Positions 53,260 through 61,899 of a stretch of 64,000 bases of DNA are shown in pieces (position 1 is the first letter of the stretch; each line of letters begins with the position of its first letter). The stretch covers positions 62,001-126,000 of the forward strand of contig QOQW01000006.1 of the NCBI GenBank assembly GCA_003327425.1, given 5' to 3'. The DNA is from Candidatus Ozemibacter sibiricus (GTDB lineage: Bacteria > Muiribacteriota > Ozemobacteria > Ozemobacterales > Ozemobacteraceae). The notes beneath the pieces were generated by a model that searched no databases, was not told the origin of the DNA, and saw only the letters and a list, made by a program, of their open reading frames with translations. A program made the position numbers and the translations under genes.

Positions 53260-54033
53260 TCAGGAGGAGAGCAGCAGGAAGACGACCGGGCCCAGCAGCA
53301 GCAGGCTGTCGATGCGGTCGAGGATGCCGCCGTGCGCCCCGAGCAGCGCCCCGGAGTCCTTCTGTCGGGCTTCTCGCTTGAGGACCGATTCGAACAGGTC
53401 GGCCACCTGGCCGAGTACCCCGATGGCCAGGGCGAGACCGACCTGCTGCCCGGGGGAAAGGTCAAACACCCTGGTCTGGCCGAAGGCCCAGACCACGAGG
53501 GCGGTCGCGGTCAGCCCGCCCACCGCGCCGGCGATGGTTTTCTTGGGGCTGATGCGAGGGGCGAGGGGCGGGCCGCGCAAGGTCATGCCGACGGCGTAGG
53601 CTCCGATGTCCAGGGCCCAGATGGTGGCTAGCAGCGCGAACAGGACCAGGCCGCCATGTCCCCGCCCGACCAGCAGGAAGAACCCGAGGGAGAGCGGAAT
53701 GTAGGCCAGGCTGGCGGTGCCGATGGCGAAACGCTGCGAGCCTTTGCCATCGAGGCCCCGCAGGACGATCAGGCAGGCGAGCGCCACCACGGTCAGCGCG
53801 AAGGCCAGCAGCAGCCCCCGCTCGCCGCCGCGCGCCGCCCCGAACAGGATCACCAGCCCGCCGACCGCCTCGAGCAGCGGAGGCCCGGCCTCCGGGGCCA
53901 GCAGGCGGAACAATTCGGCCTGGGCCAGGACATTGACCAGCCCGAACAGCACGAATCGAGGCAGTTCGCCCGCGGTGAGGGCGACATAGACGAGCGGCAC
54001 CCCGATGACGATGACCAGCAGACGAGACCACAT
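53260..54033 (-). CDS. cdsA: phosphatidate cytidylyltransferase
   Basis: Makes CDP-diacylglycerol from CTP and phosphatidate in the membrane. A 257-residue protein with seven to eight helices. The family signature near the C-terminus is SVLKREARQKDSG followed by LGAHGGILDRIDSLLL, and ISPKKTIAGAVGG precedes it. ATG at 54033 shares its A with the uppS stop TGA, so it is coupled to uppS. In many genomes dxr stands between cdsA and rseP; here it is absent. Confidence 0.93.
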   Translation of the reverse strand: MWSRLLVIVIGVPLVYVALTAGELPRFVLFGLVNVLAQAELFRLLAPEAGPPLLEAVGGLVILFGAARGGERGLLLAFALTVVALACLIVLRGLDGKGSQRFAIGTASLAYIPLSLGFFLLVGRGHGGLVLFALLATIWALDIGAYAVGMTLRGPPLAPRISPKKTIAGAVGGLTATALVVWAFGQTRVFDLSPGQQVGLALAIGVLGQVADLFESVLKREARQKDSGALLGAHGGILDRIDSLLLLGPVVFLLLSS

Positions 54034-54809
54034 CAACGGCGATTTCCCAGTTGCTCGCTGATCTTGCCGAATCGGCGTTCCCGGTTCTGGTAGCTCTGGA
54101 TGGCCCGCAGCAGCTCGACTTCGTCGAAATCGGGCCACATCACGTCGGTCACGTAGAGCTCGGAATAGGCGCACTCCCAGAGGAGGAAGTTGCTGATCCG
54201 CATCTCGCCGCTGGTGCGGATGATCAGGTCGGGATCGGGGAGGTCAGGGGCGTAGAGTCGGCGGGCGATCGCCTCTTCGGTGACGTCTTCCGGGCGCAGC
54301 CCATCGGCCACGATCTTTTTGACAGCATCGACGATCTCGGCGCGGCCGCCGTAGTTGATGCAGAGGTTGAGGGTGAGCCCCGTGTTGTTCTTCATCAGCT
54401 CGGTCGACTGGCGCGCCTCTTCGAGAATTTCGGGGGCCAGACCTTCCCGGCGGCCGAGCAGCCGGAAGCGGGCATTCTCGGCGTGCAGGGCCGCCCGTTT
54501 GCGTACGATATAGGTGCGGAACAGGCGCATCAAGGCCGAGACTTCGAAGCTGGGGCGGGCCCAGTTCTCGACCGAGAACGCGTACAAGGTGAGATACCGC
54601 ACCCCCAGCCGGTCAGCGGCCCGGACGATGCTATCGACCCGCCGGGCGCCCATCTGGTGGCCCCGAATGCGAGACCAGCCGCGTTGCTTGGCCCACCGGC
54701 CATTGCCGTCCATGATGATGCCGATATGGGCGGGCACGGGGTGGGCCCGGACGGCGGCTGTCAGTTCTTCGCGCAGCCGCTCGCGTTCAGGAAATAGGGT
54801 GTCAGTCAT
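54033..54809 (-). CDS. uppS: undecaprenyl diphosphate synthase
   Basis: A 258-residue cis-prenyltransferase that makes the C55 lipid carrier for cell-wall sugars. Signatures: IGIIMDGNGRWAKQRG (catalytic Asp at about residue 34), LTLYAFSVENW, NLCINYGGRAEI and DLIIRTSGEMRISNFLLW. Length is normal. It begins 17 bases after the ferredoxin stop and couples to cdsA. Confidence 0.95.
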   Translation of the reverse strand: MTDTLFPERERLREELTAAVRAHPVPAHIGIIMDGNGRWAKQRGWSRIRGHQMGARRVDSIVRAADRLGVRYLTLYAFSVENWARPSFEVSALMRLFRTYIVRKRAALHAENARFRLLGRREGLAPEILEEARQSTELMKNNTGLTLNLCINYGGRAEIVDAVKKIVADGLRPEDVTEEAIARRLYAPDLPDPDLIIRTSGEMRISNFLLWECAYSELYVTDVMWPDFDEVELLRAIQSYQNRERRFGKISEQLGNRR

Positions 54810-54826
54810 CGGCCGTCAGGCTCCGC

Positions 54827-55003
54827 TCACCGGCGGCCGGGCGTTCCGGGCGAGATGGCCTCGACCGGACAGATCTCGGCGCATTTCCCGCAATCGGTGC
54901 ATTTGGTGGTGATGACGTAGGGCTCGCCTTCCTTGATCGCTTTCACCGGACAGACCGGCAGGCAGGACCCGCAGGCGACACATTCTTCGCTGATGTGGTA
55001 CAT
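54827..55003 (-). CDS. 2[4Fe-4S] ferredoxin
   Basis: A 58-residue bacterial-type ferredoxin that carries electrons at low potential. It has two complete cluster motifs, CVACGSCLPVCP (Cys8, 11, 14, 18) and CTDCGKCAEICP (Cys35, 38, 41, 45). The gene starts 2 bases after the frr stop and ends 17 bases before uppS, so it is surely expressed with them. A ferredoxin at this place in the frr-uppS-cdsA string is unusual. It could reduce the iron-sulfur enzymes of isoprenoid synthesis (IspG/IspH), which supply UppS; that is inference. Confidence 0.95.
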   Translation of the reverse strand: MYHISEECVACGSCLPVCPVKAIKEGEPYVITTKCTDCGKCAEICPVEAISPGTPGRR

Positions 55004-55005
55004 GG

Positions 55006-55566
55006 CTACTTGCCCAGGATCTCCTTTTCCTTGGCGGCGAAGACCTGATTGATCTTCTCGATGTATTCATCGGTCAGCTTCTGGATGCGTTCGGTGGTCT
55101 TCTTGCTCTGATCCTGGGTGATCTCGCTCTTCTTCTCGAGCGCTTTGATGGCCTCGTTGGCATCGCGTCGGACGTTGCGGATGGCGATGCGGAAGTCTTC
55201 GGCCTTCTTCTTGGCGGCCTTGACCAGCTCATTGCGCCGTTCTTCGGTCAACGGCGGGATGGGCAGCCGGATGAAATTGCCGTCATTCTGGGGGTTGAGA
55301 CCCAGATCGGATTTCTGGATGGCCTTCTCGATCTCGCTCAGCAACGATTTTTCATGGGGTTTGATGAGGATCGTCTTGGGATCGGGGGCGGAAATGGAGG
55401 CCACGTGGTGCAGCGAGGTCTCAGAGCCGTAGTAGTTGACGGTGATGCGGTCGAGGATCGAGGGCGTGGCGCGGGAGGTGCGCATGGTCGCATATTCTTT
55501 CTTCAGCACCTCGACCGACTGGGCCATTTTTTCGGTGGATTCCTTGATGATGGACTCGAGCGACAT
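55006..55566 (-). CDS. frr: ribosome recycling factor
   Basis: A 186-residue factor that, with EF-G, splits terminated ribosomes. The family's core phrases are present: YATMRTSRATPSILDRITVNYYGSETSL, PIPPLTEERRNELVKAAKKKAEDFRIAIRNVRRDANEAIKAL (described by key residues only). Length is normal. A strong GGAGGAACC lies before the ATG. It begins 19 bases after the pyrH stop. Confidence 0.97.
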   Translation of the reverse strand: MSLESIIKESTEKMAQSVEVLKKEYATMRTSRATPSILDRITVNYYGSETSLHHVASISAPDPKTILIKPHEKSLLSEIEKAIQKSDLGLNPQNDGNFIRLPIPPLTEERRNELVKAAKKKAEDFRIAIRNVRRDANEAIKALEKKSEITQDQSKKTTERIQKLTDEYIEKINQVFAAKEKEILGK

Positions 55567-55585
55567 GGGTTCCTCCTGATCTGGT

Positions 55586-56335
55586 TCAGTTTGATTCGTC
55601 TTCGATGACGCGGGTGCCGATGGGCTGTCCCTGGCAGGCTCGCAGGATGCTGCCGGGTTCGGCCATGGACAGGACGATGAGCGGCATGCGGTTCTCGCGG
55701 CAGAGGGTGATGGCGACGAGATCCATGACGCCCAGGCCGCGGCGCAGGACTTCGGAATAGGTGATGCGGTCGAACTTCTTGGCGCGGGGGTTCTTCACCG
55801 GATCGGCATCGTAGACCCCGTCGACTTTGGTCGCCTTGATCAACACATCGCAGCCGACCTCGATGGCCCGCAGGGCCGCGGCCGAGTCGGTGCTGAAGTA
55901 GGGGGCGCCGGTGCCGGCGGCAAACAGGCAGACAGTGCCGGCCGCGAGGGCGTCGCGGGCCCGATCGATCTGGTAGAAGGTGCAGAGGGAGTCCATCCGG
56001 CTGGCGGAGAACACCTCGGCGGGAATCCCCAGATCATGCAGGTGTTCCGCGAAACAGAGGGCGTTCATGACGGTGGCCAGCATGCCGATGAAATCGGCCC
56101 GATGGCGGCGCACCGCCGGCAGGTGGCCGCGCGCCCCCCGGAAGAAATTGCCGCCGCCCAGCACCAGGGAGGGCGTGATCCCGGCTTTGACGAGGTCGGC
56201 GATCTCGCGGGCGGAAGTCTCGAGAGCGGTTCGATCGAAGCCGAAGCCGGTGGGGCCGCCGAGGACCTCCCCGCTCAGTTTGAGCAGGGGCCGGCAGAAC
56301 GTGGGGCGGGCAGCGGAGCGACGTGCGGCACACAT
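55586..56335 (-). CDS. pyrH: UMP kinase
   Basis: A 249-residue bacterial UMP kinase that makes UDP from UMP. Phosphate-binding phrase RPLLKLSGEVLGG at the N-terminus, LVLGGGNFFRGAR, TKVDGVYDADPVKNPRAKKF and MDLVAITLCRENRMPLIV. The N-terminus is about 10 residues longer than usual (CAARRSAARPTFC). No clear ribosome binding site precedes the ATG at 56335. A terminator separates it from tsf, so it has its own promoter, which I cannot locate with confidence. Confidence 0.95.
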   Translation of the reverse strand: MCAARRSAARPTFCRPLLKLSGEVLGGPTGFGFDRTALETSAREIADLVKAGITPSLVLGGGNFFRGARGHLPAVRRHRADFIGMLATVMNALCFAEHLHDLGIPAEVFSASRMDSLCTFYQIDRARDALAAGTVCLFAAGTGAPYFSTDSAAALRAIEVGCDVLIKATKVDGVYDADPVKNPRAKKFDRITYSEVLRRGLGVMDLVAITLCRENRMPLIVLSMAEPGSILRACQGQPIGTRVIEDESN

Positions 56336-56581
56336 AGGCGAGGTATCCGTTCTTCCTTTTCCTGGGCGGGGTTTCTCGAAGGAACTCCATCATTACCATA
56401 ATCTAGTTCCCCTCGCAAGGGAATTGCCTGGTTCTTCGCTCTTCGGCCAGGCTTCGGGACAACCGTTCTTCGCATCTTGGCCAGTCCAAGTTCCCCTGCC
56501 AACAGAAAGGCCATTCGATGGGCTGCATTTCGTTTTCGGGGATCAAGACTGAGCCGACCAGCAGGAAAGTCTGTGGGATAG

Positions 56582-56612
56582 GAAAAGGGGCGGCGAGGTG
56601 ATCGCCGCCCCT
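56582..56612 (-). terminator. rho-independent terminator after tsf
   Basis: A perfect 11-bp stem (56586-56596 with 56602-56612) and a GGTGA-type loop, followed on the minus strand by TTTTCC. It lies about 20 bases past the tsf stop and splits rpsB-tsf from pyrH-frr. Confidence 0.88.
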
Positions 56613-56630
56613 CCAGGGTCCGGGGTCAGG

Positions 56631-57572
56631 TCAGCTGCAGCATCCGGTGGCGCCGCCGCAGCAGGAAGATGGGGCGGTCTCGGCCGGGCGTTCGCCCACG
56701 GCCCACCGCCAGAAGGCGGTCACGGTGACGGTGGCGTCGTGCGCTTTGCCGTATTCGGTGAGCAGATCCTGGATGGTCTTGGTGTCGTCTTTGACGTAGA
56801 CCTGCTCGACGAGACAGCGCTCTTTGTAGAATTTGTCGAGGCGGCCTTCCACGATCTTCTCGAGGATGTTCTGGGGCTTTTTGGCATTCTTGGGGTCGTT
56901 CTGGAGCTGGCCGAGGATGATCTCCTTCTCTTTGGCCAGGACATTGGCGGGGACCTGCTGGCGCGTGGGGTAGAAGGGATTCATCGCCGCCACCTGCAGG
57001 GCGATCTCGTGGGCCAGAGCGATGGTGGCAGGCTGGTTGGCCAGGTCGGGTTTGGAGCAATCGAGCTGGATCACCACCCCGAGCTTGCCCTCGCCGTGGA
57101 TGTAGGTGTCGAAGACGCCGGTGGCCGGGGCGGTCAGCCGCTGGACGCGGCCGAGCTGGATGTTCTCGCCGATCTTGGCGACCAGGCCTTTGCGGATCTC
57201 GTCGACGGTTCGGCCTTCGAGTTGATGATTGGCCAGGGCCGTGAGATCGCCGAGGGTGGGGGTGGCCAGGACAGCGTCGGCCAGCTTGCCGGTGAAGGAG
57301 ACGAATTCGGCGTTGCGGGCGACGAAGTCGGTCTCGCAGTTGGTTTCCAGGAGGACGGCGGTGCGACGATCGGGCGAGGTCTTCGCGACGATGAGCCCTT
57401 GCGAGGCGGCGCGGCCGGCTTTGTTGTCGGCCGAGGCGAGGCCCTTCTTGCGCAGGTAGTCGATGGCTTCTTCGAAGTTGCCCTTGCACTCGATCAGGGC
57501 TTCCTTGCATTTCATCATGCCGGCGCCGGTTTTCTCCCGGAGCTCGCTGACCATTTTGGCTGTGATTTCCAT
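56631..57572 (-). CDS. tsf: translation elongation factor Ts
   Basis: A 313-residue guanine-nucleotide exchange factor for EF-Tu. Conserved N-terminal KMVSELREKTGAGMMKCKEAL and NCETDFVARNAEF regions are complete. The C-terminus carries an unusual tail, PSSCCGGATGCCS, with four cysteines in two CC pairs, absent from ordinary EF-Ts. ATG at 57572 follows AAGGTGA at 6 bases; the in-frame ATG three codons upstream is less well placed. It begins 51 bases after rpsB. Confidence 0.95.
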   Translation of the reverse strand: MEITAKMVSELREKTGAGMMKCKEALIECKGNFEEAIDYLRKKGLASADNKAGRAASQGLIVAKTSPDRRTAVLLETNCETDFVARNAEFVSFTGKLADAVLATPTLGDLTALANHQLEGRTVDEIRKGLVAKIGENIQLGRVQRLTAPATGVFDTYIHGEGKLGVVIQLDCSKPDLANQPATIALAHEIALQVAAMNPFYPTRQQVPANVLAKEKEIILGQLQNDPKNAKKPQNILEKIVEGRLDKFYKERCLVEQVYVKDDTKTIQDLLTEYGKAHDATVTVTAFWRWAVGERPAETAPSSCCGGATGCCS

Positions 57573-57623
57573 TGATGTCACCTTCTTTGTGCGGAATCTG
57601 AGCGCGTCTTCTGCCTCAGGGGT

Positions 57624-58448
57624 TCAGTGATCGGTGGCGATGACCAGTTTGTCGGAATCGGCCAGGGCGGCTTCGGCCGCAGCGGCCGCGGCGGGCGCGG
57701 TGGCCCCGACGGCGGCGGCCATGGTGGCCTGGTCGGCGGCGGCGCTGGCCACTTCCTCGAAGGGTTTGCCTTCGAGGGCTTCGAGGACGGCGTCAGCGAT
57801 CAGGCTGGTGACCAGCTTGACGGCGCGGATGGCGTCATCGTTGCCAGGAATGACGTAGTCGATCTGGTCGGGGTCGCAGTTGGTATCGACGACGGCGACC
57901 AGGGGAATGCCCACCTTGCGGGCTTCGGCCACGGCGATGGCTTCCTTGTGCGGGTCGATGATGAAGATGGCGCCGGGCACGCCCTTCATGTTCTTGATGC
58001 CGCCGAGGGCGCGCTGCAGCTTCTCGCGCTCCTTGCGCATGCTGGCGGCTTCTTTCTTCGGGTAGGACTCGATCTTGTTGGTATCGATCAGTTCATCGAG
58101 TTCCTTCAGCCGCTGGATCCGGCGTTGGATGGTGACATGGTTGGTGAGCATCCCGCCGAGCCACCGGTAGTTGACGTAGAACATGCCGCAGCGTTCGGCT
58201 TCCTGTTTGATGATATCCTGGGCCTGCCGCTTGGTGGAGACCATCAGGATCGGCTTGCCTTCGCGCACCACGCTCTTGATGAACTCGCAGGCCTCATCGA
58301 GCAGCTTTGTCGTCTTCTGCAGATCGATGATGTAGATGCCGTTGCGGCTGGTGAAGATGTATTTCGCCATCTTCGGGTTCCAACGTCGGGTCTGGTGGCC
58401 GAAGTGGACCCCCGCCTCGAGCAACGCCTTCATGGAAACCAGGGCCAT
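57624..58448 (-). CDS. rpsB: ribosomal protein S2
   Basis: A 274-residue small-subunit protein. The family phrases [37 protein letters not shown] and [15 protein letters not shown] are present. The last 55 residues are an Ala-rich extension. ATG at 58448 has CGGAGG at ideal spacing. The first gene of the rpsB-tsf unit; promoter and leader hairpin lie upstream. Confidence 0.97.
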   Translation of the reverse strand: MALVSMKALLEAGVHFGHQTRRWNPKMAKYIFTSRNGIYIIDLQKTTKLLDEACEFIKSVVREGKPILMVSTKRQAQDIIKQEAERCGMFYVNYRWLGGMLTNHVTIQRRIQRLKELDELIDTNKIESYPKKEAASMRKEREKLQRALGGIKNMKGVPGAIFIIDPHKEAIAVAEARKVGIPLVAVVDTNCDPDQIDYVIPGNDDAIRAVKLVTSLIADAVLEALEGKPFEEVASAAADQATMAAAVGATAPAAAAAAEAALADSDKLVIATDH

Positions 58449-58470
58449 GGTGTACCTCCGATGAAATTCC

Positions 58471-58488
58471 CTCCCCGGACACGGGGAG
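58471..58488 (-). other. leader hairpin of rpsB
   Basis: CTCCCC and GGGGAG pair around a six-base loop, located between the predicted transcription start (about 58494) and the ribosome binding site. It may be a target for S2 autoregulation, as in other rpsB leaders; this is inference. Confidence 0.4.
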
Positions 58489-58500
58489 TGTAGTCTTGCC

Positions 58501-58529
58501 ATGGTAACGCAGGACAGCTCTTTCGTCAA
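58501..58529 (-). promoter_or_regulatory. promoter of rpsB-tsf
   Basis: Minus strand TTGACG (58529-58524), 17-bp spacer, TACCAT (58506-58501). The -35 and spacer match those of both tandem-kinase genes. Confidence 0.7.
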
Positions 58530-58571
58530 GGCTTAAAGGTTCCTTCGCTCCCGCCGATGAGCAAAAGTGGG

Positions 58572-58597
58572 AATTTTCTCATTTCCCTGGTATACTC
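58572..58597 (+). promoter_or_regulatory. extended -10 promoter of the HEAT/PilT gene
   Basis: TGGTATACT (extended -10, TATACT at 58592-58597) with a weak TGGGAA at -35. It lies inside the upstream extension of the reading frame, so translation must begin at 58632 or later. Confidence 0.45.
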
Positions 58598-58631
58598 AGG
58601 GAACCTGATCCGGGAGGGGCGCCCCCGTCAC

Positions 58632-61448
58632 ATGATCGAAGAAATCCTCATCAGCCTTCAGGACAAGCTGCGCAGCTCCGACTTCCTCGACAACGAAACC
58701 GCCATCGACAAGTTCGGGGCGCTGTTGCAATCCCAGAACACGGAGAAGCAGCGCAAGATCATCGGGACGATCCTGCCCCTGGCGTTGAGCAGCAAGTTCG
58801 AGACCATCCAGAAGAAGGTCGTCCAGGTCGTCAGCAACTACCCGACCATCCTGAAGGATGTCCTGCCGGCCCTCAAGCTGTCTTCCGACCCCACGGTTCG
58901 CTTCTGGGCCCACTACATCATGATCCAGCTCGATTTCTTCGCTCGCGACGAATTGCTGGAGATCGCCAAGAGCAAAGAGAGCGACGAGATCCGCATGCTG
59001 GCCATGGAGCAGCTGGCCCGCAAGCCCGACAAGCAAGTCATCCTCTGTTTCCTGGAACGCATCTCCGACCCCAGCTGGATCATCCGCCGTCTGGCCAAGA
59101 AACTTCTGATCGAACAGGGCGATGGCATCTACCAGATCATCCAGGAATACTTCATGAACTGCCCCAGTCGGCAGAAGTACGACTGCATCAAGATCATCCC
59201 CCTGATTCTGAAAGACAAGGCCTTCGCCCTCTTCCAGCGCATGCTGGAGTCCGACACCAAGGGCGTGGTCCGGCCCTACATCTGCGCCGGCCTGGGCGAG
59301 ATCAAGACCGAAAACTCCCTGCAGACCCTGTTCGGCATGCTGCAGGACGGCAGCATGCTGGTCCGCGAGGAGGCGATCAAAGCCCTCACCAACTGGGGCC
59401 GGGAAGTGGTCCACCCCCTGCTGGCCATCTTCCCCAGCGCGTCGCCCGAGACGCGCCATTGCATCATGATCCTGCTCGGGCGCATCCTGGGCCTCGATGT
59501 CACCAAGGAACTGAACGACTTCTTCGGCCCCCCCACCTCGGAGACCAAATACTACATCATGACCGCTCTGTCCCAGGTGCGTGATCCGGCTGTCGTCCAG
59601 GATCTCCTGCCCTACCTGCGCGATGACTCGGTGTTCATCCAGGAGCACGCCAGTCGCATCCTGGCCAGCATGGGCGTGCACGCCCTCGATCCCCTGCTGG
59701 CCTGTCTCGACAGCGAAGACGACAAGTTGCTGCTGCCGGTGCTGCGGGTCATCGGCGAGATCGGTTCTAAAGACGCCCTGCGTCCCCTCCTGTTCCTGAT
59801 CGACAATTCCCGCAACACGCTGGTCCGCACCTGCGCCATCGAGGCGATCGCCAAGCTCCAGAAGTTCGAGACGGTCGCTGGCCTGTTGCTGCTCAAACTC
59901 GACGACAAAGATCACGCCATCCGGCATACCATCGTCGAGAACCTGTCCAAGCATCCGCGCTCGGCGTTCTTGAAGGATCTGGTCCTGGCCTGCCTCGATC
60001 GCAATGCCGACGTGGCCAGGGGCGCCCGTGAGATCCTGTCGCGACGCGATTACCCGGGGGTCCCCTCGTTCTTCACCCTGTTCGAGACGGCCACCGATTT
60101 CGAGAAAGACAAAATCATCTCGCTCGCCTCCAAGCTCAGCACCGAACAATTCGATTCGGTGCTGAAGAAAGAGAAGATCACCATCGAAGCCTTGCAGCCC
60201 GAGAACGTGGAGACCCGCGTCCATCGCCGGCGCTACACCAAGGAGAACATCACCGACATCAAGGAGCTCCTCTACTTCCTGCATGAGGAGCGCGGTTCCG
60301 ACCTGCATCTGAACATCGGTCTGCCGCCGAGCATCCGGATCCATGGCGATCTGGTGCGCACCACCTTCGAGACCATCACCCCCGAGAAGAGCCGCTACCT
60401 GCTCTACTCGTTGATGAACGATGCGCAGAAAAAGACCTTCGCCGAGCGCATGGAGATCGATTTCTCGTTCGAGATTCCCGATTGCGCTCGCTTCCGAGCC
60501 AACGTCTTCATGCAGAAGAACGGCATGTCGGCCGTCTTCCGGATCATTCCCAATGTCATTCCCACCTTCGAAGAGCTGTCCCTCGACAAGGAGACCATGA
60601 TCCGGGTCTGCAACCACAAGACTGGCCTGATTCTGGTCACCGGCGCCACCGGCTCGGGCAAATCGACGACGCTGGCCGCCATGATCGATTACATCAATCG
60701 CACCCGCTACGATCACATCATCACCATCGAAGACCCCATCGAGTTCGTCCATCCGCACAAACGCTGCGTCATCACCCAGCGCGAACTCGGCACCAACACC
60801 CTCAGCTTCAGCAACGCCCTGCGCAGTGCGCTGCGCGAAGACCCCGATGTCATCCTGGTCGGCGAAATGCGCGACTACGAAACCATGCATCTCGCCATCA
60901 CCGCGGCCGAAACCGGCCACCTCGTCTTCTCGACCCTGCATACCATCAACGCCTACGAGTCGATCCACCGCATCATCGGGTCCTTCCCCGGCGACCAGCA
61001 GCACACCATCCGCATGCAGCTGGCCGGCAGCTTACGCGGCATCGTTTCGCAACGCCTCATTCCCGCGTATCTGTCCTCCGGGCGGGTGCTGGCTTATGAA
61101 GTGCTGGTGGCCACCCAGCCCATCCGCCGGTGCATCAAGGAAGACAAGATCGACCAGATCATCTCCACCATGCAGACCAGTCGCAGCGACGGCATGATCA
61201 CCATGGACATGTGCCTGGAGGACCTCGTCATCCGCAAGAAGATCACCTACGAGGACGGCCTGAAGAATGCGGAAGACAAGAAGGAGTTCGAAAAGCGTCT
61301 GACCGAGCGGCTCGGCGGCAAAGCCACCGGCGCTGTGCCGGCCGCGGGGGCCGCCTCTGGAGCCGGAACCCCGCCCGGCGCCCAGCCGCCGGGTGTCGGC
61401 AAGCCGGTCATCTCCACCACCCCCCAGGTCAAAGGCCCGGCGCGATGA
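58632..61448 (+). CDS. HEAT-repeat protein fused to a PilT-type ATPase
   Basis: A 938-residue protein. Residues about 1-540 consist of HEAT/armadillo-like helical repeats (for example SDEIRMLAMEQLARKPDK and KDALRPLLFLIDNSRNTLVRTCAIEAIAKL). Residues about 550-885 are a complete PilT-type secretion ATPase: HEERGSDLHLNIGLPP, Walker A GATGSGKST, Asp box IEDPIEFVH, Walker B ILVGEMRDYET and His box TGHLVFSTLHT. A Gly/Ala/Pro tail ends it. PilT normally has about 350 residues and no HEAT part. It would power pilus retraction or a related motor. The start is fixed by GGGAGGGG and the promoter inside the longer frame. Confidence 0.93.
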   Translation: MIEEILISLQDKLRSSDFLDNETAIDKFGALLQSQNTEKQRKIIGTILPLALSSKFETIQKKVVQVVSNYPTILKDVLPALKLSSDPTVRFWAHYIMIQLDFFARDELLEIAKSKESDEIRMLAMEQLARKPDKQVILCFLERISDPSWIIRRLAKKLLIEQGDGIYQIIQEYFMNCPSRQKYDCIKIIPLILKDKAFALFQRMLESDTKGVVRPYICAGLGEIKTENSLQTLFGMLQDGSMLVREEAIKALTNWGREVVHPLLAIFPSASPETRHCIMILLGRILGLDVTKELNDFFGPPTSETKYYIMTALSQVRDPAVVQDLLPYLRDDSVFIQEHASRILASMGVHALDPLLACLDSEDDKLLLPVLRVIGEIGSKDALRPLLFLIDNSRNTLVRTCAIEAIAKLQKFETVAGLLLLKLDDKDHAIRHTIVENLSKHPRSAFLKDLVLACLDRNADVARGAREILSRRDYPGVPSFFTLFETATDFEKDKIISLASKLSTEQFDSVLKKEKITIEALQPENVETRVHRRRYTKENITDIKELLYFLHEERGSDLHLNIGLPPSIRIHGDLVRTTFETITPEKSRYLLYSLMNDAQKKTFAERMEIDFSFEIPDCARFRANVFMQKNGMSAVFRIIPNVIPTFEELSLDKETMIRVCNHKTGLILVTGATGSGKSTTLAAMIDYINRTRYDHIITIEDPIEFVHPHKRCVITQRELGTNTLSFSNALRSALREDPDVILVGEMRDYETMHLAITAAETGHLVFSTLHTINAYESIHRIIGSFPGDQQHTIRMQLAGSLRGIVSQRLIPAYLSSGRVLAYEVLVATQPIRRCIKEDKIDQIISTMQTSRSDGMITMDMCLEDLVIRKKITYEDGLKNAEDKKEFEKRLTERLGGKATGAVPAAGAASGAGTPPGAQPPGVGKPVISTTPQVKGPAR

Positions 61449-61567
61449 GGCACCCGTCGCCAGGAATCGGGCGGTTCCGAGTCGGGGGTGCCGATCACGC
61501 CACGCGGGAACGGTCCTGAATCATCGCCCAGGGCGAGTGGCGGTCGCTCGCCAAGGAGGGGAGAGCC

Positions 61568-61876
61568 ATGGTCCATCTCAACCAGTTGGTGATCAAGTTC
61601 CAGATGTACTGGGACATCCCAGGTTTCCGGGTCGGGCTGGGACTGGCCCTCCTGACGATCGGGATCGTCACCATTCTCCTGCCGGAGGGTCGCCAAGGCC
61701 TCGGGATTCTGCTGACCATCGTCGGGTTGTTCGCCCTGCTCCATGGGGCGTCCGAAATCGCCGGGCTGTCGCGGCGGCGGCCTCCTCCGGCCCCGCCGCC
61801 CGCGGCGCCAGCTCCTCCCAAATCCCATAGCTTCATGCACATCCAGGTCGATCCCCCGCCGGCAGGTGGGAAGTAA
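61568..61876 (+). CDS. small two-helix membrane protein
   Basis: A 102-residue protein with two hydrophobic segments (about residues 20-38 and 43-63) and a Pro-rich tail ending in HIQVDPPPAGGK. AGGAGGGGAGAG precedes the ATG. It lies 119 bases after the HEAT/PilT gene and 23 bases before the cation efflux gene, with which it is likely co-transcribed. Not recognised. Confidence 0.65.
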   Translation: MVHLNQLVIKFQMYWDIPGFRVGLGLALLTIGIVTILLPEGRQGLGILLTIVGLFALLHGASEIAGLSRRRPPPAPPPAAPAPPKSHSFMHIQVDPPPAGGK

Positions 61877-61899
61877 GAAGCAAACCAGGAGGGGCAGAA

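Noticed and set aside
58596-61004. Long leftward reading frame of 802 codons
   Set aside because: Complement of the HEAT/PilT gene; the plus strand has full ATPase motifs, this one none.
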